Assembly: GCF_003626535.1 (NCBI RefSeq)
Contig: NZ_RBAL01000009.1
Location: 1-64,000, forward strand
Length of the DNA stretch: 64,000 nt
Reading direction: 5' to 3'
From: Streptomyces hoynatensis
Lineage (GTDB): Bacteria; Actinomycetota; Actinomycetes; Streptomycetales; Streptomycetaceae
A program made the position numbers and the translations under genes. A model generated the notes under the pieces. That model saw only the letters and a program-made list of their open reading frames with translations. It was not told the DNA's origin and ran no database searches. Shown here piece after piece: positions 58,010-64,000 of this stretch (position 1 is the first letter of the stretch; every line of letters begins with the position of its first letter).

Positions 58010-58203
58010 TGGGCGCCTACCTGCCGCTGATCGTGACCGCCGTCCTGCTGGCCGGCGTGGGGGCCGCGCTGGTGTACGCGGGCTCGACCCGGGCCGGGCG
58101 GGTCCTGACCGGCGCCGCCGACCTCGGGCCGGTCCCGCCCCCGGTCGAGCGGCCGGACTGGCACGCCGAGTTGACCGAGCGCGCCGAGGGGAGCGACCGG
58201 TGA
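58009..58203 (+). CDS. 64-aa single-span membrane protein
   Basis: MGAYLPLIVTAVLLAGVGAA with LVYAGST forms one transmembrane helix; the tail is polar (PVPPPVERPDWHAELTERAE). Overlaps its neighbours by one and four bases. Function unknown; second membrane miniprotein in this early operon. Confidence 0.65.
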   Translation: MGAYLPLIVTAVLLAGVGAALVYAGSTRAGRVLTGAADLGPVPPPVERPDWHAELTERAEGSDR

Positions 58204-58631
58204 GCCCCGACGACTACGACGCGCTGTTCGCCGAGTCCCGCGACCGGCGCCCCTTCGCCAACGGCACCGAGGGCTATGGCTGGCTGGACGCGAATTGCTC
58301 GACCTGCATCCACGAGGGGCCGTCACGGCAAGGGCACGAGGAACAGGGCTGTCCGCTGGTCCTGCTGGCCCTGGTCGGCCGGACCCCGGCGCAGTGGCTC
58401 GACGGGCCGCGGGACGCCGAGGGCCGCTACGGCATCGCGGACCAGTACCGCTGCATCGAGTACCGGCACGAGAACGACGCCGGGCCCGAACCGCGCCCCG
58501 TACCGGAGCCGCCCGGGCAGCTGACGCTCGGCCCGCGGGAGCCGCTGGAGGGCGTGCGGATGCTCACCGCCCTGACCGAGCCCCTGCCGCAGGTCCTCGC
58601 CGCCAACCACGTCACGGACGGAGGCGAGTGA
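58200..58631 (+). CDS. 143-aa Cys-containing hypothetical phage protein
   Basis: GTG 58200 overlaps the previous stop. YGWLDANCSTCIHEGPSRQG holds C-x2-C, with further Cys in EEQGCPLVLLAL and DQYRCIEYRHEND, suggesting a four-Cys metal site. The C-terminal half is Pro-rich. Similar short Cys proteins are common in actinophages; function not recognised. Confidence 0.7.
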   Translation: MSPDDYDALFAESRDRRPFANGTEGYGWLDANCSTCIHEGPSRQGHEEQGCPLVLLALVGRTPAQWLDGPRDAEGRYGIADQYRCIEYRHENDAGPEPRPVPEPPGQLTLGPREPLEGVRMLTALTEPLPQVLAANHVTDGGE

Positions 58632-58705
58632 TGCGCATGCGGATCACGGCCACCGCGTGGCCCATCCCCGGCCTGCGCCTCGGCCCCGACAGCACCCCCT
58701 TCTGA
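58631..58705 (+). CDS. 24-aa miniprotein, tentative
   Basis: ATG 58631 overlaps the previous TGA, and the frame encodes MRMRITATAWPIPGLRLGPD and four more residues before TGA. It is followed directly by a long hairpin. It may be translated by coupling or be a leader; supported only by the overlap. Confidence 0.35.
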   Translation: MRMRITATAWPIPGLRLGPDSTPF

Positions 58706-58707
58706 CT

Positions 58708-58748
58708 GGTCCCGCCGGGCCGTGACCGCACACCGGCCCGGCGGGACC
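58708..58748 (+). terminator. Strong hairpin inside the early operon
   Basis: A perfect 14-bp stem GGTCCCGCCGGGCC / GGCCCGGCGGGACC with a 13-base loop and no U-run, three bases after the previous stop. It may terminate, pause or protect the upstream message; early read-through would then need weak termination or antitermination. Confidence 0.7.
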
Positions 58749-58773
58749 CCCAACACCCCACTTGGAGAGCTAC

Positions 58774-58986
58774 ATGCGCACCACCAGCCCGTCCGTTGTC
58801 GTCTACGACGGCCGCACCTACCGGTCCAGCGTGACCTACAGCGCGGCGGACGGCGGCACCTGGAGCTACGTCGGGATCTGCGACGGCACCTCGCTGTGGG
58901 CCCGCGACTCGGAACCCGACCTGGCGTGGCCGCTCGCCGCCGTCATCGACGAGGTCGGGCCCCTGTCCGAGGCAGGCACCCGGTGA
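58774..58986 (+). CDS. 70-aa hypothetical phage protein
   Basis: ATG 58774 (MRTTSPSVVVYDGRTYRSSV) with GGAG seven bases upstream. Compact beta-type sequence with TWSYVGICDGTSLWARDSEP and LAWPLAAVIDEVGPL; no motif recognised. First of a two-gene group bracketed by hairpins; its stop overlaps the next GTG. Confidence 0.68.
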   Translation: MRTTSPSVVVYDGRTYRSSVTYSAADGGTWSYVGICDGTSLWARDSEPDLAWPLAAVIDEVGPLSEAGTR

Positions 58987-59225
58987 GCCGCCCCTTCCCG
59001 ACAGCCGCCACCTGCACCTGCGACCAGACCCGCGGCGCCGCATGCCCCGTCCACGGGCCGGAGCCGGACGCCCCCATCCACACCCCAGCCCGCGGGCGCA
59101 CCGCGCTCCTCGCCGCCGGGACCGCCCTCACCGCGGTCCTGCTGCTGACCGGCTGCGGCCCCACCCACGCCCCCGCCCCCGCACCGTCCGAGGGCACCGC
59201 CGGCGGCGCGAGCGGCCAGCCGTGA
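58983..59225 (+). CDS. 80-aa protein with C-terminal membrane helix
   Basis: GTG 58983. N-terminal CTCDQTRGAACPVHG is a possible zinc knuckle (C-x-C...C-x2-H); then GRTALLAAGTALTAVLLLTG-C forms a transmembrane helix ending in a lipobox-like LTGC, but too far from the N-terminus for a normal signal unless an internal start is used. A Pro/Ala/Gly tail follows. May be a membrane-anchored exclusion factor; speculative. Confidence 0.6.
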   Translation: MSRPFPTAATCTCDQTRGAACPVHGPEPDAPIHTPARGRTALLAAGTALTAVLLLTGCGPTHAPAPAPSEGTAGGASGQP

Positions 59226-59231
59226 TCCACA

Positions 59232-59266
59232 GCCGCCCCTGCCCGCCCGAACCGGGCGGGGGCGGC
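59232..59266 (+). terminator. Second strong hairpin inside the early operon
   Basis: CCCGCCCG-AAC-CGGGCGGG with outer GCCGCC/GGCGGC across a four-base bulge, six bases after the stop at 59225. With the hairpin at 58708 it brackets the two genes 58774-59225. Confidence 0.65.
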
Positions 59267-59300
59267 CACCCCGAACCGTACCGCCCGAGAGGAGCACGCC

Positions 59301-59690
59301 ATGCCCCGACTCACGCCCACCACCGGCCAACTCCAGTTCCCCACCGTCATCCACGGCACCGTCAACCCGGCCGCCGGCGAGGCTGCCAAGCAGGTCGGCA
59401 CGGCCCGCGCCGAGGCCGCCACCGACGTCTCCTGGGCCGAGGCGTGCGACGCCGCCATAGAGACCATGGCGGCCCGCGGTTTCCCCTTCCAGGCGGCCGA
59501 CCTCATCGCCGAGGGCCTAGTCGACGAGCCCGAGCACCCCAACCAGTGGGGCGCCCGCTTCGGCGCCGCCGCCCGCCACGGCATCATCCGCGACGCCGGA
59601 GCCGTCCCGAGCAAGCGCGCCACCGTCCACAAGAGCCTCTGCAAGCAGTGGATCGGCGTCCGCGCGGCCCGCGGGGAGGTGGCGGAGTGA
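59301..59690 (+). CDS. 129-aa hypothetical phage protein
   Basis: ATG 59301 has AGAGGAG upstream. After a ~40-residue lead the sequence VSWAEACDAAIETMAARGFP, QAADLIAEGLVDEPEHPNQW, GARFGAAARHGIIRDAGAVP reads like a winged-helix domain as found in phage replication or regulatory proteins. Its stop overlaps the next GTG. Probable nucleic-acid-binding role, unproven. Confidence 0.7.
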   Translation: MPRLTPTTGQLQFPTVIHGTVNPAAGEAAKQVGTARAEAATDVSWAEACDAAIETMAARGFPFQAADLIAEGLVDEPEHPNQWGARFGAAARHGIIRDAGAVPSKRATVHKSLCKQWIGVRAARGEVAE

Positions 59691-60544
59691 GCAGCGCGAT
59701 CCCGGCCAGGCCCACCCGCGGCGTCATCAGCCCGCTCGCCCCCCACGGCACCACCGCCCGCGCCAAGGGCCGCCCGGCACAAGGCATCGGCGGATGCAAC
59801 TGCCCCAAGTGCACCGCTGCCCTGCGGCGTTACGACACATGGCGGCGACTCCAAGCCCTCAACGGCACGCCCCTCACCGTGCCGGTCGCCGAAGTCTCCG
59901 CCCACCTCCGACTCCTCATGGACGCCGGCGCCGGCTGGAACCAACTCCAAGACGCGACGGGCAGCTCGAGTAGCACCCTCGCGGCCATCCTCCACGGCAA
60001 GTACAAGAAGGTCACCCGCGGCACCGCGCAGCGCATCCTCGCCCTGTCGCCCGGCGACGCCGTCCCCCCGCGGCGAGCGGTCGACGCCACCGGCAGCATT
60101 CGCCGCGCCCGAGCCCTCATGGCGGCCGGCCACACCAGCAAGGTCATCGCCAGTCGCGCCGGGGTGGACCACACCGTGCTCTACGCGCTGATCAACGCCC
60201 GCTGCGACACAGTCACCAAGTTCACCGCCGAGCGCATCGCCGACGCCTACAACGCCCTCTCCCAGCAGCAGGGGCCCAACGTCCGGGCCATAAGGCGAGC
60301 CCAGCGGCTCGGCTGGCAGGACCCGCTGTTCTGGGAGGACTGCGGCCAGATCGACAACCCGGAGTACGACCCCGCCAGCGTCACGGTGGAGACCACGAGC
60401 GGCGCCGAACTGGCTGAAGAGGCCGCCTGGATGGAGTCCCACGGCTACACGCGCGAGCAAGCCGCGTACCGGCTCGGCGTCACCAAGTCGTACCTCGACC
60501 AGTGCATCCGCCGCTGGCCCCAGCGCTACGGGGAGGCGGCGTGA
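59687..60544 (+). CDS. Multi-HTH DNA-binding phage regulator
   Basis: A 285-aa protein from GTG 59687 in the overlap GTGA. A small Cys motif (GGCNCPKCTAALRRYDTWRR) leads, followed by at least three HTH-like units: GWNQLQDATGSSSSTLAAIL with KYKKVTRGTAQRILAL; GHTSKVIASRAGVDHTVLYA with TKFTAERIADAYNAL; and EAAWMESHGYTREQAAYRLG with VTKSYLDQCIRRW. It is a common actinophage architecture. It may control early or middle promoters; directly followed by the WhiB-like gene. Confidence 0.75.
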   Translation: MSSAIPARPTRGVISPLAPHGTTARAKGRPAQGIGGCNCPKCTAALRRYDTWRRLQALNGTPLTVPVAEVSAHLRLLMDAGAGWNQLQDATGSSSSTLAAILHGKYKKVTRGTAQRILALSPGDAVPPRRAVDATGSIRRARALMAAGHTSKVIASRAGVDHTVLYALINARCDTVTKFTAERIADAYNALSQQQGPNVRAIRRAQRLGWQDPLFWEDCGQIDNPEYDPASVTVETTSGAELAEEAAWMESHGYTREQAAYRLGVTKSYLDQCIRRWPQRYGEAA

Positions 60545-60813
60545 CCAGCCACGACTGGGAGCGGTCCGCGGTCTGCCGCACCACGGACCCCGAACTCTGG
60601 TTCCCGCCGCCGGGCGACAACGGCATCCGCGCCATCCGCATCTGCCGCCGCTGCCCCGTCCGGCGCGCCTGCCTGGACGCCGCCCTCGCCGAGGAAGGCA
60701 CCGCGGGCGCCGACCGGCGACACGGCATCCGCGGCGGCCTCACCCCCACGGCACGCGCACAGACGCAGCCACGGCAGGCCGCCCGCGACCGAGCCAGCAC
60801 GCCAACCAACTGA
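60541..60813 (+). CDS. WhiB-like Fe-S regulator encoded by the element
   Basis: A 90-aa Wbl protein from GTG 60541. Four Cys fit the [4Fe-4S] signature: Cys in SAVCRTTDPELWFPPPGD, then ICRRCPVRRAC (C-x2-C-x5-C). The GIRGGLTP turn (usual G-V/I-W-G-G) is followed by a basic tail instead of the normal AT-hook, though QPRQAARDRAST is basic. Wbl proteins bind the principal sigma factor region 4 and rewire promoters or block septation; phage copies can interfere with host WhiB. Overlaps the previous stop. Confidence 0.9.
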   Translation: MTSHDWERSAVCRTTDPELWFPPPGDNGIRAIRICRRCPVRRACLDAALAEEGTAGADRRHGIRGGLTPTARAQTQPRQAARDRASTPTN

Positions 60814-60832
60814 CCAGCGAGAGAAGGAACCC

Positions 60833-61690
60833 ATGGGCTACCAGCTGCGCCGCCTGCTGAGGGAGGCGCTCGGCCCCGAGATCACCGGCCTCCAGCGCGC
60901 TGTGGCCCTGGAGATCGCCGATGACGCGCACGAGACGTCTCGCGAGAGCTACGCCGTGCTGGATGACCTTGCCCGGTGGACTGGGGCAAAGGACGCCACG
61001 GTGGTGCGGAACGCGCTCAAGAGGCTGGCAGCGGCCGGCTGGGAGTTCCGGGTGCCGATCGGCAAGGGCGCGGATGGCAGGGTCCTGTATGCCGTTCCCG
61101 GCAGGCGAATGACGTTCAAGGTTCCCCCCTTTGAAGGGGTAGCCGTGGCTACCCCTTCGGAAGGCAAGGGGGAGCGGGGGCTACCCCAAGGGGGAGCCAC
61201 GGCTCCTTCAGAAGGAGCAGGGGCTCCCCCTTCACCCCCCCAAGGGGGAGCAGGGGCTCACTCAGAAGGAGCCACGGCTCACTCTGAAGGAGCCGTGGCT
61301 CCCCCCTTCTCCTCATACACCTCACCTCCTCATATCAATGTGGGCGACGAGCAAGCGGCTCCGGGCGACCGCTACCCGGCCCAAGTGCTTCCCCTTGTGC
61401 ACGCGATGAGCGCCAGCGGCTTCCCCAACATCCGGTGGCCCTGGGAAGGCAGCGGGTGGTTCCCGATCATCGCGCTCATCAAAGCGGTCGGCGTCCAGGC
61501 GATGGTCGAGTACGCCCACCGCGCCGCCGCTAACGCGCCCCAAGCGGTCACCTCCGCCAAGTACTTCCTCCGCGGCTGGCAGGAACTCCCGCCGGCGCCC
61601 CCCGAGGACACCCCCGTCTACCGGCCCACCCCGCACCTGCGTGCCGTAGGCGCCCCCTACAGCAACCCCGAAGACCGAGGGATTTTTTGA
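60833..61690 (+). CDS. Lambda-O-like replication initiator with embedded origin
   Basis: A 285-aa protein; ATG 60833 has AGAGAAGGA upstream. Residues 1-95 form a winged-helix domain (LQRAVALEIADDAHETSRES, YAVLDDLARWTGAKDATVVR, NALKRLAAAGWEFRVPIGKG). Residues ~97-175 are a low-complexity Ser/Glu/Gly/Ala/Pro linker (repeats SEGA-x-A and PQGGA) whose DNA is a palindrome array. Residues 180-285 form a helical C-terminal domain (YPAQVLPLVHAMSASGFPNI, KYFLRGWQELPPAPPE). Like lambda O, it would bind origin iterons inside its own gene and load the helicase encoded next (one-base overlap). Role inferred from architecture and context. Confidence 0.75.
   Translation: MGYQLRRLLREALGPEITGLQRAVALEIADDAHETSRESYAVLDDLARWTGAKDATVVRNALKRLAAAGWEFRVPIGKGADGRVLYAVPGRRMTFKVPPFEGVAVATPSEGKGERGLPQGGATAPSEGAGAPPSPPQGGAGAHSEGATAHSEGAVAPPFSSYTSPPHINVGDEQAAPGDRYPAQVLPLVHAMSASGFPNIRWPWEGSGWFPIIALIKAVGVQAMVEYAHRAAANAPQAVTSAKYFLRGWQELPPAPPEDTPVYRPTPHLRAVGAPYSNPEDRGIF
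61136..61302. repeat. Seven phased palindromes (iterons), probable replication origin
   Basis: Palindromes centred near 61145, 61178, 61200, 61220, 61253, 61274 and 61295, so spaced about 33, 22, 21, 33, 21 and 21 bases, i.e. three or two helical turns. Best units are GGGGTAGCC-GT-GGCTACCCC, GGAGCC-AC-GGCTCC, GGAGC-AGGG-GCTCC and GGAGCC-GT-GGCTCC. All share GAGC/GCTC-type arms around a 2-4 base centre, within the linker-coding part of the initiator gene. Confidence 0.75.
61309..61334. other. AT-richer direct repeats next to the iterons, candidate unwinding element
   Basis: CTCCTCATA at 61309-61317 and again at 61326-61334, 17 bases apart, in an unusually AT-rich stretch for this genome that reaches 61340. 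Immediately right of the iterons, as the DUE is in lambda ori. Confidence 0.5.
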
Positions 61691-63018
61691 TGACCACCGA
61701 GATCGCCTGGGAGCCCGCTCTCGACCCCGCACCGTTCGAGCGCACCCCACCCCACGACCCCGTCGCCGAGATGAGCGTCCTCGGCGCCTGCCTCCTCAGC
61801 TCGGAGGCATGCCGCGCCGTCCTGGACTTCCTCAACCCCGCCGCCTTCTACGAGCGCCGGCATGAGGACATCTTCAACGGCATCGGCCGCATGCACGCCA
61901 CCGGCCAGCCCATCGACCCCATCACCCTCGCCAAGCACCTCGCCGACTCCGGCGACCTTGCACGCGTCGGCGGCCCCGGCTACATCCACCAACTCGCCCG
62001 CGCCGTGCCCACCGCTGCGAACGGCGAGTACTACGCCGAGATCGTCGAAGACCGCTACCTGCGCCGCGAACTGATCAAGCTCGGTACCTCCGTCGTCACC
62101 ATGGGCTACGCCACCGACGACGACACCTACGACCTCGTCGAACGCGCCGTCGCCATGGCCCGCGAACTCCGCGACCGCGGGCAGGCCACCGACGACCTGC
62201 CGACCGAGGACCTGCTCGACTTCGTGCAGCACGAGGACAACTACGACTGGATCGTGCCCGGGCTCCTCGAGCGCGGCGACCGGCTGATCCTCACCGCGAG
62301 CGAGGGCGGCGGCAAGTCAACCTTGCTGCGGCAGATCGCGGTATGCCTGGCAGCCGGCATCCACCCGTTCGACCCGGCAACCTACACCGACCCGGTGCGT
62401 GTGCTGGTGCTCGACTGCGAGAACGGCGAGCCGGCCTCCCGCCGCAAGTACCGGCCGCTGCTCAATGCGGCCGAGCGGGCGAAGCGGGGCCTGCGCCGCG
62501 GCCAATTCCACATCGAGTGCCGCCCCGCAGGCGTCGACCTCACCCGCCCCGCCGATCGCGCCTGGGTGATGCGCCGCGTCGAGCGGCTCATGCCGGACGT
62601 GCTGATCGTCGGCCCCGTGTATCGCCTCCACGCCGGCAACCCCAACGACGAGGAACTCGCCCGCAAGGTCTCCGTGGTCATCGACGAGGCCAGGGCCACC
62701 GCCGGCTGCGCCGTCCTCATGGAGGCCCACTCCCCGCACGGCGGACCGGTCGGCCCCCGCTCCCTCCGCCCCCTCGGCAGCAGTCTGTGGATGCGCTGGC
62801 CCGAGTTCGGCTTCGGCCTGCGCCCCGTCGAGGACGAGAAGTCGGCGGCCAACGAGCCAGGTGCACGCGGGCGCCGAGTCGTTCCCTGGCGCGGCATGCG
62901 CGACGAGCGGGACTGGCCGCAGTTCGTGAAGCAGGGCCAGAGCTGGCCGTGGGAGTCCTACCGCCCGGTCGACGCCGACCAGTTCACCGGCTACTCGGCG
63001 ACGGGAGCGATCTGGTGA
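61690..63018 (+). CDS. DnaB/RepA-type replicative helicase
   Basis: A 442-aa protein; ATG 61690 overlaps the initiator stop. Residues 20-125 match the DnaB N-terminal domain (VAEMSVLGACLLSSEACRAV, PITLAKHLADSGDLARVGGP, YYAEIVEDRYLRRELIKLGT). Then a RecA-like RepA/AAA_25 domain: Walker A LILTASEGGGKSTLLRQIAV (200-219), Walker B VRVLVLDCENGEPASRR, and sensor VLMEAHSPHGG. So it is a hybrid of DnaB N-domain and a RepA-like motor, common in actinophages. It should be the element's replicative helicase, loaded by the O-like protein. Confidence 0.88.
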   Translation: MTTEIAWEPALDPAPFERTPPHDPVAEMSVLGACLLSSEACRAVLDFLNPAAFYERRHEDIFNGIGRMHATGQPIDPITLAKHLADSGDLARVGGPGYIHQLARAVPTAANGEYYAEIVEDRYLRRELIKLGTSVVTMGYATDDDTYDLVERAVAMARELRDRGQATDDLPTEDLLDFVQHEDNYDWIVPGLLERGDRLILTASEGGGKSTLLRQIAVCLAAGIHPFDPATYTDPVRVLVLDCENGEPASRRKYRPLLNAAERAKRGLRRGQFHIECRPAGVDLTRPADRAWVMRRVERLMPDVLIVGPVYRLHAGNPNDEELARKVSVVIDEARATAGCAVLMEAHSPHGGPVGPRSLRPLGSSLWMRWPEFGFGLRPVEDEKSAANEPGARGRRVVPWRGMRDERDWPQFVKQGQSWPWESYRPVDADQFTGYSATGAIW

Positions 63019-63212
63019 CGGACTCCTGCCCTGCCTGCCTGCGGCGAGGCATACACCCGTGCGCGGTGCGCTCACGCGGCGCGGCCACGGTCTACGGCTA
63101 CCGCTGCCCCGCCTGCTGCCACGCCTGGGTCACCAGCCGCCTCAACGCCGCATACCGGAGAGCCACCAGCCACCCCAGCCGTATCGCCGAACCCGAGAGG
63201 ACCAGCCCGTGA
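63015..63212 (+). CDS. 65-aa double CxxC zinc-ribbon protein
   Basis: GTG 63015 overlaps the helicase stop. VTDSCPACLRRGIHPCAVRS and YGYRCPACCHAWVTSRLNAA form two CPxC knuckles, a zinc ribbon as seen in small nucleic-acid-binding phage proteins. Its stop overlaps the methyltransferase start (GTGA). Confidence 0.78.
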   Translation: MTDSCPACLRRGIHPCAVRSRGAATVYGYRCPACCHAWVTSRLNAAYRRATSHPSRIAEPERTSP

Positions 63213-64000
63213 CCGCCTACCGACACGACGACGACGCCCTGACCGTTATGGACTGGTTCTGTGGCGCTGGCGGCTCCAGCCAGGGCGCCCACGCCGTCCC
63301 TGGCGTCCGGGTCGAGCGCGCCGCGAACCACTGGTCGCTGGCCATCGAGTCCCACGCCGCGAACTTCCCCGGCACCGACCACTACCGCGGCGACATCCGC
63401 GAGGCCCCCGTCGAGCGCTGGCCCGTCACCGACATCTTCTGGGCCTCCCCCGAGTGCCCGCAGTGGTCGAACGCCCGCGGCAAGAAGCGTGACTTCGACG
63501 CGTCCTTGCAGGCCGCCCTGTTCGACGGCTTCGGCCCGTCGGAGGAAGTCGAGCGGTCCCGGGCCCTGATGGAGGAAGTCCCGATGTACCTGCGCGGCGT
63601 GATCGAGCGCGGCGGTCTCGTCAAGGCTGGCGTAGTCGAGAATGTGATCGACGTCCGTGCCTGGGACCAGTGGGACCGCTGGCTCGGCGAGATCCGCAAG
63701 CTCGGCTACGACACCCGCGTCATCGCCCTCAACAGCATGCACGCTGAGCCCCGCACGGTGCACCGGGCGCCGCAGTCCCGGGACCGCCTGTACGTCGCCT
63801 ACTGGCACCGGACGCTGCGGCGGGCCCCGGACTGGGACAAGTGGCTGCGCCCCACCGCCTGGTGCGGCTCGTGCGAGCAGTGGGTCCGCGCGGTGCAGGT
63901 GTTCAAGACCCCCGGCCGGGACATGGGCCGCTACCGGCAGCAGTACGTCTACCGCTGCCCCAGCACGGCCTGCCGCAACAGCGTGGTCGAGCCCGAGACG
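63209..64000 (+). CDS. DNA (cytosine-5)-methyltransferase, partial at window end
   Basis: At least 264 codons from GTG 63209, no stop before the window edge. Motif I is LTVMDWFCGAGGSSQGAHA; motif IV is DIFWASPECPQWSNARGKKR, with Cys nucleophile but a Glu between Pro and Cys (usual PC); motif VI is AGVVENVIDVRAW (ENV); motif VIII RAPQSRDRLYVAYWHR. A four-Cys zinc-like pair (WCGSCEQW, YRCPSTACRN) lies in the target-recognition region. It probably modifies phage DNA against host restriction; no cognate nuclease is in view, so it seems an orphan. Confidence 0.88.
   Translation, partial: MTAYRHDDDALTVMDWFCGAGGSSQGAHAVPGVRVERAANHWSLAIESHAANFPGTDHYRGDIREAPVERWPVTDIFWASPECPQWSNARGKKRDFDASLQAALFDGFGPSEEVERSRALMEEVPMYLRGVIERGGLVKAGVVENVIDVRAWDQWDRWLGEIRKLGYDTRVIALNSMHAEPRTVHRAPQSRDRLYVAYWHRTLRRAPDWDKWLRPTAWCGSCEQWVRAVQVFKTPGRDMGRYRQQYVYRCPSTACRNSVVEPET

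Larger units (their letters stand above)
52120..64000. mobile_element. Left part of an integrated temperate phage or phage-like element
   Basis: Begins with an integrase pointing at the presumed attL, followed by a lysis-lysogeny-like divergent regulator pair, an excisionase-like gene and a tightly overlapping early operon (recombination, replication, WhiB-like, methyltransferase). Base composition is slightly lower in GC than the flanks and many proteins are small actinophage-style zinc or membrane miniproteins. The right end is outside the window, so prophage versus integrative conjugative element cannot be finally decided; no plasmid transfer gene is seen. Confidence 0.9.

Noticed and set aside
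61136-61302. CRISPR array interpretation of the repeats
   Set aside because: Units are short palindromes with 5-20 base gaps inside a coding frame, without constant-length spacers or cas genes.

Overview
The window is high-GC actinobacterial DNA, most likely Streptomyces or a close relative. Evidence: third-position GC bias throughout, many GTG starts, a conservon-type sensor kinase, an acyl-CoA carboxylase beta/epsilon pair, two perfect CebR boxes, the actinobacterial ilvB leader peptide, gatCAB-ligA-mnmA linkage and a WhiB-like protein. No rRNA, tRNA or CRISPR array was found.

Bases 1-4,300 hold the start of a conservon (roadblock protein, NIT/HAMP kinase) and a 58-aa peptide gene with an internal repeat. 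Bases 4,367-14,066, minus strand, carry accE, accB, cimA behind a probable Ile-Ile leader/attenuator, ilvE, leuB, a 63-aa protein, pruA and proline dehydrogenase. A divergent PucR-type regulator (14,347) probably controls proline catabolism. Bases 15,735-17,694 are a divergent cellulose pair, a single-domain AA10 LPMO and a GH6 enzyme, each with a CebR operator. A TetR regulator is coupled to a zinc alcohol dehydrogenase (17,860-19,577). Bases 19,722-25,475 hold serA, ilvC, ilvN and ilvB, with a textbook leader peptide and attenuator. Together with cimA, ilvE and leuB this makes a branched-chain amino acid supercluster.

Bases 25,668-36,015 hold a membrane GGDEF protein with a degenerate EAL domain, a D-2-hydroxyacid dehydrogenase, an aldo/keto reductase, a lipoprotein sugar dehydrogenase, a large ATPase-LuxR regulator and a small basic protein. 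Bases 36,787-46,294 hold gatB, a small membrane protein, gatA, gatC, an RmdB-like GGDEF-EAL protein, ligA and a methionine-synthase-like protein. Bases 46,388-51,808 hold an SDR, a nitrilase-family hydrolase, mnmA with its cysteine desulfurase, a 60-aa protein and an endolysin-like amidase.

From about 52,160 to the right edge is the left end of an integrated temperate phage or phage-like element. It appears to be inserted in the 3' end of a minus-strand protein gene, of which a 14-codon tail remains. It carries a tyrosine integrase, an immunity-type divergent pair of XRE regulators with a 10-bp-phased TCGTC operator array and a leaderless promoter, and an excisionase-like protein. A dense chain of overlapping early genes follows: RecE-like exonuclease, putative annealing protein, zinc-finger and membrane miniproteins, a WhiB-like protein, a lambda-O-like initiator, a DnaB/RepA-like helicase and a cytosine methyltransferase cut by the window end. 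The initiator gene contains seven helically phased palindromes in its linker, read here as an embedded replication origin. That origin and the operator array are the most interesting structures seen.
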